Below are positions 1-11,208 of a stretch of DNA of 64,000 nucleotides, in pieces. The stretch is from Mycobacterium dioxanotrophicus (lineage in GTDB: Bacteria; Actinomycetota; Actinomycetes; Mycobacteriales; Mycobacteriaceae): assembly GCF_002157835.1 (NCBI RefSeq), contig NZ_CP020809.1, positions 620,001-684,000 of the forward strand. The letters run 5' to 3'. The notes beneath the pieces were generated by a model. That model searched no databases. It was not told where the DNA came from and was given only the letters and a program-made list of their open reading frames with translations. Numbering within the stretch: the first letter of the stretch is position 1; the number at the start of each line of letters is the position of its first letter. The position numbers were made by a program, and so were the translations under genes.

Positions 1-165
1 GCTGAGCCCCTCTTCGATCACCTCGTAGTCCGCACCGAGCCGGTCGGCCAGCACACCTGTCCAGCGGACGTGACGGGCGAACCGTTCCGTGGGTGCGCCG
101 TCCGCGACGGGCACCCAGCCCCAGGTCAGTGAGTCACCGAAACACAGAATCCGCTTGGCCGCCAT
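1..165 (-). CDS. GDSL/SGNH-family esterase/acyltransferase (MsAcT-like), N-terminal part
   Basis: The first 55 codons are present; the gene continues past the left edge. The N-terminus reads MAAKRILCFGDSLTWGW, which contains the SGNH block I motif GDSL with the nucleophile serine. This and the following VPVADGAPTERF stretch closely resemble, from memory, the M. smegmatis acyltransferase/arylesterase MsAcT, an octameric enzyme that transfers acyl groups to alcohols in water. The ATG at 165 is the natural start, since the family begins a few residues before the GDSL block. Catalytic Asp and His lie outside the window. The family call is secure; natural substrate unknown. Confidence 0.85.
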   Translation of the reverse strand, partial: MAAKRILCFGDSLTWGWVPVADGAPTERFARHVRWTGVLADRLGADYEVIEEGLS

Positions 166-258
166 GGACCAAGCACATCACATGCCGTCGGGTTCGAGGG
201 TGAGCCCGGGCCGCTCGGCACGCCGAACAGCCGCCGGGTCCACCCTCGTGTGCGGTCG

Positions 259-774
259 TCAAGGGCAGGTGATCTCCACTTCGTAGGACTTGGTGACGGC
301 TCCGGCCGTCGGGTTGGCCATGTCCATCCCGGTGGCGTTGCCCTTGATCGTGTAGGTGTTTCCGTCCTTGGTGGCCTCGGCGCTGCCGCCGGGCACGCCG
401 GGCGTATAGCCGAGGGACACGCCGTCGATGTTGCCCAGCGCCAACGTGGTGACGGTCGGCGGATCACCCGGAGTGAGCGTGGCGCTGACGCCCGTCGGCG
501 CCTGCCCGATGGCCAGGGTGACGGTGTTGGCCACCGTCGCGCACACCACCGAACCCTGGACTGCATGGTCCTTGCCGTCGATGGTGACCTTGGCGGTGCC
601 TGTCCCGGTGGTGGCGGTGGCACCGCCGCCCGGAGCGGACACGGTGGCCGTCTGCGATGCTGTCGCCGACGAACCGCCTGATTCCGATTTCTTTTCACTC
701 GACGAACAGCCCGACAAGCCGGCGATGATGACCGCCGCGCCCCCGACGGCTACTACGAACCCACGTTTCACCAC
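259..774 (-). CDS. lpqH: LpqH-type 19 kDa lipoprotein antigen, copy 1
   Basis: A 171-residue exported lipoprotein. The N-terminus is a short basic n-region (MVKRG), a hydrophobic stretch and the lipobox LSGC with the acylated Cys at about residue 23. A Ser/Thr/Ala/Gly-rich linker (about 24-60) precedes the conserved domain, which has the two Cys expected to form the LpqH disulfide (VVCATV near 78 and the terminal ITCP). Role in the family: mycobacterial surface lipoprotein and TLR2 agonist; its physiological function is not settled. Two tandem GTG codons follow a strong GGAGGAG, and either may be the start; the second would match the copy at 3200-3712. It is divergent from the dehalogenase gene. 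Confidence 0.85.
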   Translation of the reverse strand: MVKRGFVVAVGGAAVIIAGLSGCSSSEKKSESGGSSATASQTATVSAPGGGATATTGTGTAKVTIDGKDHAVQGSVVCATVANTVTLAIGQAPTGVSATLTPGDPPTVTTLALGNIDGVSLGYTPGVPGGSAEATKDGNTYTIKGNATGMDMANPTAGAVTKSYEVEITCP

Positions 775-908
775 TGTTCTCCTCCAGGTATGCGGTCCGT
801 CGACGATGGCGGACCATACCTGTGCAGTATGGAGTCAGGTGTCGGTAGCGGCGAGGGATTGGACGAATTGTCTGGCCCGGCACGGGCAACGGTCGTAGGT
901 TCGGCATC

Positions 909-1829
909 ATGCAGACCTTGCGCACACCCGAGGACCGCTTCCGCGATCTCCCCGATTTCCCTTACACCCCAAAATATTCCGAGATCTCCGATGGAGACGG
1001 AGGGGTGCTGCGGGTGGCCTGGATCGACGAGGGGCCGCCCGACGCCGACCCGGTGCTGTTGTTGCATGGGGAACCATCGTGGTCGTTTTTGTACCGTCGC
1101 ATGATCCCGGTGCTCACTGCGGCGGGGCACCGCGTGATCTGCCCCGATCTGGTGGGCTTCGGCCGGTCGGACAAACCGGCCCGCATCGACAACCACAGCT
1201 ACGCCCGGCATGTGGAGTGGATGCGGGCCCTGGCCTTCGACGTGCTCGACTTGACGGGGGTGACGCTGGTCGGGCAGGACTGGGGCGGGTTGATCGGGTT
1301 ACGGTTGGCTGCCGAGCATCCGGATCGGTTCGCCCACATCGTCGTTGCCAACACCGGCCTGCCGACGGGCGACATCCCGATGCCCGAGATCTGGTGGCAG
1401 TTCCGCATCGCGATCCAGAACCTGCCGACCATCGACGTGGGGCGGTTCGTCGCCGCCGGTTGTCGCCGCCCGGTCAGCGACGCGGTCCGGGCCGCCTACG
1501 ACGCCCCGTTCCCCGACGACACGTACTGCGCGGGACCCCGCGCGATGCCGGGCCTGGTGCCCACCACACCCGACGACCCGGCCGCCGCCGCCAACAAGTC
1601 TGCGTGGAAGGCATTGTCGGCCAGTGAAACTCCGATGCTGGTCGCGTTCAGCGACAGCGATCCGATCACCGGTGCGATGGCAGGTATCTTTCGCCGCGAG
1701 ATGCGCGGCGCCCAGGGCATCGAACACCCGGTGATCACCGACGCCGGCCATTTTCTGCAGGAGGATGCCGGGGAAGAGCTCGCCGCGGCGATCGTCACGT
1801 TCCTGCGGGACCACCCCGACTCCGACTAG
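909..1829 (+). CDS. Haloalkane dehalogenase (alpha/beta hydrolase)
   Basis: 306 residues, the normal length for subfamily I haloalkane dehalogenases (DhlA/DhmA/DmbB type). It hydrolyses a carbon-halogen bond through an aspartyl ester. Visible elements: the HGEPSWS oxyanion-hole motif at about 53-59; the nucleophile Asp124 followed by halide-binding Trp125 in VGQDWGG; the probable acid Asp251 in SDPITG; and the base His281 in AGHFLQED. Trp162/Trp163 are candidates for the second halide-stabilising Trp. No signal peptide, so cytoplasmic. The stop codon shares CTAG with the convergent downstream gene. Family assignment is firm; the substrate range cannot be read from the sequence. Confidence 0.88.
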   Translation: MQTLRTPEDRFRDLPDFPYTPKYSEISDGDGGVLRVAWIDEGPPDADPVLLLHGEPSWSFLYRRMIPVLTAAGHRVICPDLVGFGRSDKPARIDNHSYARHVEWMRALAFDVLDLTGVTLVGQDWGGLIGLRLAAEHPDRFAHIVVANTGLPTGDIPMPEIWWQFRIAIQNLPTIDVGRFVAAGCRRPVSDAVRAAYDAPFPDDTYCAGPRAMPGLVPTTPDDPAAAANKSAWKALSASETPMLVAFSDSDPITGAMAGIFRREMRGAQGIEHPVITDAGHFLQEDAGEELAAAIVTFLRDHPDSD

Positions 1830-2935
1830 GGATAGGTCTGCCCGCCGGTCAGCGTCACGGTCGTATCGTCGAGATTGATCAGGGTGGCGCTGTTCGTATC
1901 CCCGGTCTCCGTCACCTGGTTGCCGTCGGCGTAGTTGCTGAGGGCCTTGTTCGCATCGCCGTCGATCGCCACCTGATTGTCGTTGCCGCGGAACGCGTTC
2001 ACGGTGTTCGAGTCGCCGGTGACCGTCACTTGGTTGTTGCTGGCGCGGGCGGGGCCGTTTTCCGCGTACTCGCCGAGGGTGAATACGGTGTTCGAATCGC
2101 CGGTGACGTGGGTCGTGTTGTTGTCGCCGCTGGCAGCTTGCACGGAGTTCTTGTTGCCCTCGACGGTGATCTGGTTCCCGTTGCCCGCACCGGCGTAGAC
2201 CGGCTGGTTCTCGTCGCCTTTGACGGCGATGGTGTTCCCGCTTCCTGGGACGTAGGCAATGCCGGCTTCGGAGTTGTCGATGCCGCCCGCGATCACTGTC
2301 TGGTTCTTGTCGCCAACAACCTTGATGGTGTTGCCGTCGTTGCCGTCGTTGCCGTGCGTCGTGGCGTCGCAGGCGCCGTAGCTGCCGGCGTGGTACTTCG
2401 CGCACCCGGCGAGAACCGGGGCGTTCTCGTCGCCCACGACCTTCGCGGAGTTGTTGTCGCCGTTGCCGGCCCGCACGATGTTCTTGTTTCCCTTGACGGT
2501 CACGGTGTTGCCGTTGCCATTCCCGGCGAACACATCGTTGTTGTCGCCGACGATCACCACGCGATTGAAGTTTCCGTTGGCCGCGGTGCCGTTGCTCGAA
2601 TGGCCCACGACAACGACGGTGTTGCCGACGCCGTCTTTGGCCGTGGCTGTGCTGTCGGCACCGATCGCGATCGCGCCGTTGGCGCCGCTACTGGATGCGT
2701 GGGCCGAGCCGCTGGAGAATCCAACCCCGCCTACAGAGACGCTGACGTTGGGAGTTGCCTTGTGGACGGCCTTTTCGACGGAGTTCTGAAGGTTGGAGTC
2801 GGCGTGCGCCGCGGGCGCCGCAACGAGGCTCGAACTGAACCCGGCACCGATCCCGAGCGCCACGGCCAAGGTTCCGACCCTGCCGATGGCCTTTGCGGTG
2901 CTGCTCGTCGTTTGCGCGTCGCGGTGCAAAGGCAC
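1826..2935 (-). CDS. Secreted Asn/Gly-rich repeat protein, predicted beta-solenoid
   Basis: 369 residues of unrecognised function. A Sec signal peptide (hydrophobic segment about 18-40, AHA cleavage site at 43-45) is followed by a Ser/Gly/Ala-rich region and then, from about residue 105 to the end, roughly nine degenerate repeats of about 20-25 residues built on N-x-V-x-V-x-G-[DN]-x-N-x-V with A-G-x-G turns. Regular Asn, Gly and alternating Val positions are what a beta-solenoid or curli-like beta stack needs. One repeat is interrupted by a loop containing two Cys (about residues 178 and 189), probably a disulfide. No lipobox, sortase signal or membrane anchor is seen. The GTG start at 2935 has AGGGGGAG just upstream. 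It may be an adhesin, surface fibre or matrix protein; this is inference. Confidence 0.7.
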   Translation of the reverse strand: MPLHRDAQTTSSTAKAIGRVGTLAVALGIGAGFSSSLVAAPAAHADSNLQNSVEKAVHKATPNVSVSVGGVGFSSGSAHASSSGANGAIAIGADSTATAKDGVGNTVVVVGHSSNGTAANGNFNRVVIVGDNNDVFAGNGNGNTVTVKGNKNIVRAGNGDNNSAKVVGDENAPVLAGCAKYHAGSYGACDATTHGNDGNDGNTIKVVGDKNQTVIAGGIDNSEAGIAYVPGSGNTIAVKGDENQPVYAGAGNGNQITVEGNKNSVQAASGDNNTTHVTGDSNTVFTLGEYAENGPARASNNQVTVTGDSNTVNAFRGNDNQVAIDGDANKALSNYADGNQVTETGDTNSATLINLDDTTVTLTGGQTYP

Positions 2936-3199
2936 TTCGCTCCCCCTGGGTTCGATATTTGGTTGAACCGGACCCTAACCACTTATTGACGCTACCGACA
3001 GCAAAACTCGGTCGAATGGCCCGAGTGGTTGTGTTCGCAACTATGTGTTCGGGCCGAGGCGGGGCAAAAGCGCACGATATGCCCGGTGGGCGAGGGGGTC
3101 GACATCGCAAAATTCGCCCAGACACGGCCGGTGGGCGACGGAATGTGTTGGAGGACCGGGCTTTAGGCGAGCTGGGCCCGGTCCGTTGCCACGGTCGGC

Positions 3200-3712
3200 T
3201 CAGGGGCAGGTGACCGCGACGTCGAAGGGGGTGTCGACAGGAGGCTCCGTGCTGGCGGAGTTGGAGCCCATGCCGCTGCCGGTCACGGTGTAGTTCTTGC
3301 CGTCGCGGGTCGCGACCACGGGCGTGCCGGACACGCCTTCGACGTAGGCCAACGCCGGTCCGTCGGAACCGATTTCGCCGATGTTCACCGACTTCACCGC
3401 CGGTGCGTCACCGTCGGTGAGCTCGATCGTGGTGTGCAGGTGACCCTCGATGTTGATCGTGGTCAGCCCGTCCTTGGTCTCGCAGCCGACACCGGTGAAC
3501 GGTCCGGCGTCGTTCGTGCCGAAGGTCACCCGGGCCTGATTGGGCTGTACGGGCGACACCGGTGGCAGCGTCGAGGTCGACGTCTCCTGGCCCGACGCCT
3601 TCGGCCCGGGCGCCTGGGATCCGCCTGGCGAACTCGAATTCTGCGATGAACACCCGACGATCCCTACCAGCAACGTCGCGGCTCCGGCGGCGATGACGAA
3701 TCCGTGCTTCAC
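3200..3712 (-). CDS. lpqH: LpqH-type lipoprotein antigen, copy 2
   Basis: 170 residues from a GTG start at 3712, chosen because VKHGFVIAAG aligns with the VKRGFVVAVG start of copy 1 (259-774); an ATG further upstream would put a non-signal peptide tail in front. The lipobox is IVGC (Cys about residue 21), followed by a Ser/Pro/Gly/Thr-rich linker and the conserved domain with two Cys (GVGCETKDG and the terminal VTCP). The C-terminal fold pattern (DGKNYTVTGSGMG) matches copy 1, so this is an ancient paralogue. It is predicted to be anchored to the outer face of the plasma membrane or cell envelope. It lies divergent from tgt with a 68-bp spacer. Confidence 0.82.
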   Translation of the reverse strand: MKHGFVIAAGAATLLVGIVGCSSQNSSSPGGSQAPGPKASGQETSTSTLPPVSPVQPNQARVTFGTNDAGPFTGVGCETKDGLTTINIEGHLHTTIELTDGDAPAVKSVNIGEIGSDGPALAYVEGVSGTPVVATRDGKNYTVTGSGMGSNSASTEPPVDTPFDVAVTCP

Positions 3713-3771
3713 GACAAACGAGTATGGTCGCGTCCGCCCCCATGACGGAAATCGGGCGGCCATCCGGTTGA

Positions 3772-5016
<1,245 letters not shown>

Positions 5017-5057
5017 GCGTTGACCTGCCGCTTCTTCAACGCGTGCACAATAAGTAG

Positions 5058-6269
5058 ATGACGACCGTCGCCGAAGGTCTGCTGCTTGAGCTGCTCGACC
5101 CGGCCAACCGGGCCGACCCGTATCCGACGTACCGGAGGATCCGCGAGCGCGGGCCATTGCAGCTGCCCGAGGCCCACGTCGCGGTGTTCTCCACCTTCGC
5201 CGAGTGCGATGCCGTGCTGCGGCACCCGTCGTCGTGCAGCGATCGCATGAAATCGACTCTGGCGCAACGCCACATGGCCGAACACGATGCCGAGCCTCGC
5301 GGCGCGACCAGCTTCCTGTTCCTCGACGCGCCCGACCACACGCGGCTGCGCGGCCTGGTCAGCAAGGCGTTCGTGCCCAAGGTGATCAACGCGCTCGAAC
5401 CCGACATTCGGACTCTGGTCGACGGGCTGCTCGACCAGGCCTCCGACGGCCCCTTCGACGCCATCGCCGGGCTGGCCTACCCGCTGCCGGTCGCGGTGAT
5501 CTGCCGGCTGCTGGGTGTGCCGATCGAGGACGAGCCCAAGTTTCGCGACGCCTCCGCGCTGCTGGCCCAGGCCCTCGACCCGTTCATGGCGATGACGGGT
5601 GAGACGTCCGAGCTGTTCGACCAGCAGATGGCGGCAGGCAGATGGCTCGCGGACTACCTTCGTGACCTGATCGCGCAGCGTCGGCGCCGCCCGGGCGACG
5701 ATTTGATGTCGGCACTGATCCAGGTGGAGGAATCCGGTGTCCAGCTCACCGAGGACGAGATCGTCGCCACCTGTGATCTGCTGCTCATCGCCGGACACGA
5801 GACCACGGTGAACCTCATCGCCAACGCGATCCTGGCGATGCTGCGCCACCCGCAGCAGTGGACGGCCCTCGGCGGCGAGCCCGGCCGGGTGTCGAGGGTG
5901 ATCGAGGAGACCATGCGTTACGACCCGCCCGTGCAACTGGTGTCGCGAATTGCCGGAGCAGACATGACAATCGGCGACGTCGAGGTCCCCAACGGCGACA
6001 CCATGCTGCTGTTGGTCGCCGCGGCACACCGCGACCCGGGAGTATTCGACCGCGCCGACGAATTCGACCCGGACCGCGGCGCCATCCGCCATCTCGGGTT
6101 CGGCAAGGGGCCGCACTTCTGCCTCGGTGCGCCGCTGGCCCGGCTGGAGGCCTCGGTGGCGTTGTCGGCGATCACCGCGCGGTTCCCGCAGGCTCATCTG
6201 GCAGCGGATCCGGTGTACAAGCCGAACCTGACCCTGCGGGGCATGTCCACCCTGTTCGTCGCTCCCTGA
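5058..6269 (+). CDS. Cytochrome P450 monooxygenase
   Basis: 403 residues, typical soluble bacterial P450 length. Signatures: I-helix AGHETT (about 245-250), ExxR in EETMR (Glu284-Arg287), and the heme loop FGKGPHFCLGAPLAR with the axial Cys355. No signal or membrane segment. It would need ferredoxin and reductase partners, which are not encoded in this window. It starts 41 bp after tgt on the same strand and overlaps the 3' end of the convergent MFS gene by 98 bp. The P450 call is certain; subfamily and substrate are not assignable by eye. Confidence 0.93.
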   Translation: MTTVAEGLLLELLDPANRADPYPTYRRIRERGPLQLPEAHVAVFSTFAECDAVLRHPSSCSDRMKSTLAQRHMAEHDAEPRGATSFLFLDAPDHTRLRGLVSKAFVPKVINALEPDIRTLVDGLLDQASDGPFDAIAGLAYPLPVAVICRLLGVPIEDEPKFRDASALLAQALDPFMAMTGETSELFDQQMAAGRWLADYLRDLIAQRRRRPGDDLMSALIQVEESGVQLTEDEIVATCDLLLIAGHETTVNLIANAILAMLRHPQQWTALGGEPGRVSRVIEETMRYDPPVQLVSRIAGADMTIGDVEVPNGDTMLLLVAAAHRDPGVFDRADEFDPDRGAIRHLGFGKGPHFCLGAPLARLEASVALSAITARFPQAHLAADPVYKPNLTLRGMSTLFVAP

Positions 6270-7482
6270 CCTCGCCGAGCGTGCGTGTCTGCTCCCCGCC
6301 ACGCCGTGTTTCGCCAGCAGTTCGCGCACGGTCGGCGCCGGTGAGCAGTATCGCGACAGCGATCGCCGCGGCGGTGACGGCCGCGGTTGCCGGCCAGCCC
6401 AGCCACCCGACGGCGGCTGCCCCAAAGGCCGTTCCCACGCTGCCGCCCACGAAGTACACCACCATGTATGCGCTGTTGAACCGTGCCGGCGCGGCGGGGT
6501 CGATGGCCAGAATCGTGCTCTGATTGGCCACTTGGGCGGCGAACAACCCGGCGTCGAAGACAGCGAGACCGATGAGGGTGGCCACCGGATGCGAAAGGCA
6601 CACGGCCAGCGCGACTGCGCCGACCACCGCGATGCCCAGGCCGACCCTCATGACTCGTCGTGCGCCGGCACGGTCGGTCCACGCGCCTGCGATGCGGGTG
6701 GCGACAATGCCCAGTAGACCGGCAAGGGCGTACAGGCCGATCCGTTCGGGTGAATAGGAGTACGGCGGCTGCGCCAGCGCGACCGCGAGGCCGGCCCACA
6801 CCGCGCAGAACGCGAAGAACCACAGCGCTCCCCGCACCGCGGCGATGCGCAACGTCGGGAATCGCAGGTACAGGCCGGGCAGGCCGCGGAGCGTCTCCAG
6901 ATAGCCGCCCGTGGCCGAACCCGCTGCGGCGGGCACGGCCCGTAACGCCACGACTGCGGCGACGACGCATGCGACTGCGAACACGAGCAAGCCGCCCCGC
7001 CATCCCGCCACTTCCGTCAGCCAACCGCCGGCGATTCGGCCACCGATGATCCCGGCCGAGATACCTGCCGTCACAATTCCCAGCGCGGTTGCCCGACCGC
7101 CTTCAGGGACGAAACGCGCGGTTGTCGAGCTCAACTGGGCGCCGACTGTGGAACAGGCGCCGATCACGCCGATGGTGAGCCCCAGCGTACACAGCGTGCC
7201 CGCGGCGGCGTTGGCTGCCAAGGCCACGGCCAGGGCGGCGAACTGCGCGGCGAGAACGTGATTAGGTGGAAATCGGTCGACCAGCGGCACCAGCATCGCC
7301 AGCCCCACCAGGTAGCCGACGGGACCGCACGCCAGTGCGATGCCGACCTGGGCTACCGAGATGCCAAGACTGTCAGCGACATCGGATATCGCCGGTTGCA
7401 GCGGGTAGCTGGTGGCAGTGCCAAGGGCGGCGGCAATCGCCATGAACCACACGGTGATTCGGTGCATGTCTGGCTGCGTCAT
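6172..7482 (-). CDS. Major facilitator superfamily transporter (drug/metabolite exporter type)
   Basis: 436 residues from the ATG at 7482 (MTQPDMHRITVW); a GTG 24 bp upstream is possible. About 11-12 hydrophobic segments begin at residue 5, with an MFS loop motif between TM2 and TM3 (VPLVDRFPP) and Gly/Ala-rich helices typical of the DHA1/CynX-like exporters. The last 50 residues (from about ADRARTAGETRRGG) are hydrophilic, Arg-rich and encoded antisense to the P450 C-terminus, so the gene may have lost its ancestral stop or this tail is unstructured. The transported compound is unknown. Confidence 0.82.
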   Translation of the reverse strand: MTQPDMHRITVWFMAIAAALGTATSYPLQPAISDVADSLGISVAQVGIALACGPVGYLVGLAMLVPLVDRFPPNHVLAAQFAALAVALAANAAAGTLCTLGLTIGVIGACSTVGAQLSSTTARFVPEGGRATALGIVTAGISAGIIGGRIAGGWLTEVAGWRGGLLVFAVACVVAAVVALRAVPAAAGSATGGYLETLRGLPGLYLRFPTLRIAAVRGALWFFAFCAVWAGLAVALAQPPYSYSPERIGLYALAGLLGIVATRIAGAWTDRAGARRVMRVGLGIAVVGAVALAVCLSHPVATLIGLAVFDAGLFAAQVANQSTILAIDPAAPARFNSAYMVVYFVGGSVGTAFGAAAVGWLGWPATAAVTAAAIAVAILLTGADRARTAGETRRGGEQTRTLGEVRERRTGWTCPAGSGSACTPDPLPDEPAGTAR

Positions 7483-7552
7483 GCCCGTGACGTTATGGGC
7501 GCCCACGTCGAGGTGCTGGCGGAAATCCGACCACGCGGTGCGGCGCGTGTAG

Positions 7553-8936
7553 GTGCGCCCGACGTGGGTACCCGAAGGTGTGCCTGCGACATCTGAACTG
7601 ACGATTCATAACCCACGCACCGGTGACCTGGTGGGTCGAGTAGCCATCGCCGGACCCGCCGAATGCGGTGCGGCAATCGAGCGAGCCTGTGCTGCGGCGA
7701 AACAGTGGTCCCGGATGCCGGCGGCGGAACGGGCCTCGGCGCTGCGCGCGGCCGCCGAGTCGATCCGCGCGGCGGCCGAAGAACTCGCCGAACTCAACGT
7801 CCGTGAGACCGGCAAGTTGCGGCCAGACGCCCTGGGCGGCATCGACGCGGGGGCCGGGACACTCACTCAGTACGCCGAACTCGGGCCGCTGCACGGCGGC
7901 CGCACGCTGCAGGGCGACTGGTCGGCCACCGACCTGATGATCCCGGAACCACGCGGAGTGGTGGCCGTTTTGACGCCCTGGAACGACCCGGTCGCGGTGG
8001 CCGCCGGGTTGCTGGGCGCCGCGCTGGTGACCGGCAACACCGTCGTACACAAGCCGAGCGAGCGCTGCCCGCGAACCGGCCGCAGGTTCGCCGAGCTGCT
8101 GGCCGAGCACCTGCCCGACGGTGTGCTGCAGATCGTCGACGGCGACGGTACCGTTGGCGCCCGCCTCGCCGGCGATGAACGCGTCGACGTCGTGGCGCAC
8201 GTCGGCAGCAGCCTGACCGGCCGGGCCATCGCCCAGGCATGTGCCCAGCGCGGCGCCAAGGCGCTGCTGGAAAACGGCGGCAACGATGCGCTGATCGTGG
8301 ACGCGGGAGTGGATCCGACCTGGGCGGCGCAGCAGGCCGCGCTCGGCGCGTTCGCCAACGCCGGACAGATCTGTGTGTCGGTCGAGCGCATTTTCGCGGT
8401 GGCGTCGGTGGCCGACGAATTCACCCGGGCGCTGGTGGACGAGGCGCGCGCGTGGGCCGACCGCATCGGCCCCGTCGTCGACGAGCGACAGCGGGCCCAG
8501 GTGCACCAGCAGGTCTCCGATGCCGTCAAACGCGGGGCTCGGGTGCTGATCGGCGGACAACCGGGCGATGGGGCCGGAACATTTTATCCGCCAACCGTTT
8601 TGAGTGACTGCACCCAGGACATGGCGGTGTTCTCCGAGGAGACTTTCGGACCGGTCGCTCCGGTCCGTACCGTGCCCGACTTCGGCACCGCTCTGCTGGA
8701 GGCCGCTGACGACCGCTATGGGTTGGCCGCCTCCGTGCTGACGACCGATATGGCCCACGCCCAGGAGGCGTGGCGCGCGCTTCCGGTGGGCACCGTCAAG
8801 ATCAACGATGTCTTCGGCGGTGCGCCCGGTGGCGCGTCCCAGCCGCGCCGGGCCAGCGGCAGTGGCTTCGGGTTCGGACCCGAGCTGCTCGACGAGATGA
8901 CGGCGGTGAAGGTGGTGCACCTGGCGCCGCCCCCGG

Positions 8937-8950
<14 letters not shown>
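7553..8950 (+). CDS. Aldehyde dehydrogenase (NAD(P)-dependent, ALDH superfamily)
   Basis: 465 residues. Core ALDH features are present: TPWNDP (equivalent of the PWN oxyanion motif), HKPSE cofactor-binding Lys, the general-base Glu in LLENGGNDALIV and the catalytic Cys in NAGQICVS, then EETFGPVAPV. It lies divergent from the MFS gene with 70 bp between the chosen starts. The start is uncertain: GTG 7553 or the in-frame GTG at 7580 (VPATSELTIHNP), the latter fitting family N-termini better. It overlaps the 3' end of the ABC ATPase gene on the other strand by 14 bp. The physiological aldehyde is unknown. Confidence 0.88.
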
Positions 8951-9688
<738 letters not shown>

Positions 9689-9692
<4 letters not shown>

Positions 9693-11164
9693 CGCGCCAC
9701 GTACCTTTCCAGTCGGTGTTCCAGGCGACTCTGGCCGAACGACAGCACCAGGCAGATCACCCAGTAGTACACCGCCGCCGTGCCGTACAGGGCGAAGAAT
9801 TCGAATGTCGGCGCGGCGATGATCTGCGCTTGCCGCAGCAGCTCGGTGACCAGGATGGTCGACGCCAGCGATGTGTCTTTGACCAGCGAGATCAACGTGT
9901 TCGACAGCGGCGGCACGGCGACCCTGGCCGCCTGCGGCAGGATGATGCGCCGCAGCGTGCCGACATAGCTCAGCCCGATGGTCTCGGCCGCCTCCCACTG
10001 TCCCTTGGGGATGCTCTGGATCGCCGATCGGATGATCTCCGCCGCGTAGCCACCGACGTTGAGGGAGAACGCGATCACCGCGGCCGGGAACGGGTCGATC
10101 TTCACCCCGAACTCCGGCAGCGCGAAGAACACGATGAACAACTGCACCAGCAGCGGCGTTCCGCGGATGATCGAGATGTAGAACCGGGCGACGTTGCTGA
10201 GCACCACATTCGACGACAACCGGGCCAAGGCCACCGCCAGGGCGATCACCAATCCGATGGCGAAGCTGATGACGGTCAGCGGAATCGTCTTGGTGATGGC
10301 CGCTTTGGCCAACGGCCACAGATTGTCGGCGATGAGCTGCCAGGTGGACCGCGGCGCCTTCGGTCCCTCGCCGGCCTGCGGCCCTCCGGATGCGTTGGCC
10401 TTGAGGTACTTCTGCGAGATCGAGGCCAGGGTCCCGTCGGCACGCAGCTCGTCGAGTGCCTTGTTCAGCTCGGGTAGCAGACCGCTGTCCTTGCGGGCGG
10501 CGAAGCCCTGTTCGCTTTTCTCGCCGACGGTGCCCGCGATCCGGACCGACTTGTCATTGGTTTCGGCCAGATAGGCGTAGACGGCGATGCTGTCGTTGAC
10601 GACGACGTCGACGCGGCCCTGATTGAGCAGTGCGATGGCTTGCGTGAACCCTTCGACCGTCTCCACCCGTGCGCCGGCCTTGCGGGCCACGTCCGACCAG
10701 TTGCTGGTGGCGTTCTCGGCAGCGACCTTGCCTTTCAGGTCGGCCAGCGAGTTGATCGAATGATTGTCGGCACGCGTGACGATGACGCCTTCACCGACCG
10801 AATACGGTTCGGATAGGTCGTACTTCGCTTGGCGCTCGGGGGTGATGGTGACCTCGTTGGCCACCACGTCGAATCGGTTGGCCTCCAACGCGGCGAAGAT
10901 CGAATCCCAGGGCGTCTCCACGAATTCGACCTTGACACCGATCTTTTCGGCCACCGCGCGGGCCACGTCGACGTCGTAGCCGGTGAGCTGGCCGGTGGTC
11001 GGATCGTGGTAACTGAAGGGGCTGTACACGCCTTCGGTGCCGACCCGCAGCACCCCGGCTGACTTCAGCGGGTCGGTGGTGGTGTTCGCCGACGGTCCGC
11101 ACGCCGCGGTCAGCAGCGCGAGAATCAGCAGCAGCCCGAACAGCGGCATTCGAAGGTAGCGCAC
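9689..11164 (-). CDS. Amino acid ABC transporter: fused substrate-binding lipoprotein and permease
   Basis: 491 residues combining two subunits in one chain. Residues 1-22 are a lipoprotein signal ending LLTAAC (lipobox); about 30-255 form a family-3 periplasmic binding domain (VGTEGVYSPF, YDVDVARAVAEKIG, AALEANRFDVVANEVTIT); about 280-490 form the permease with five or so membrane segments and the EAA loop (EAAETIGLSYVGTLRRIILPQA). Because one end is lipidated outside and the permease is membrane-embedded, the binding domain is tethered at the translocation pore, as in GlnP-type systems of Gram-positives. The GTG start at 11164 gives a complete signal; an ATG at 11149 is an alternative. Confidence 0.9.
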
Positions 11165-11208
11165 TGCCGGAAGCTAACAGGAATCGTCGCCGTGCCGAAG
11201 GGTTCTGC

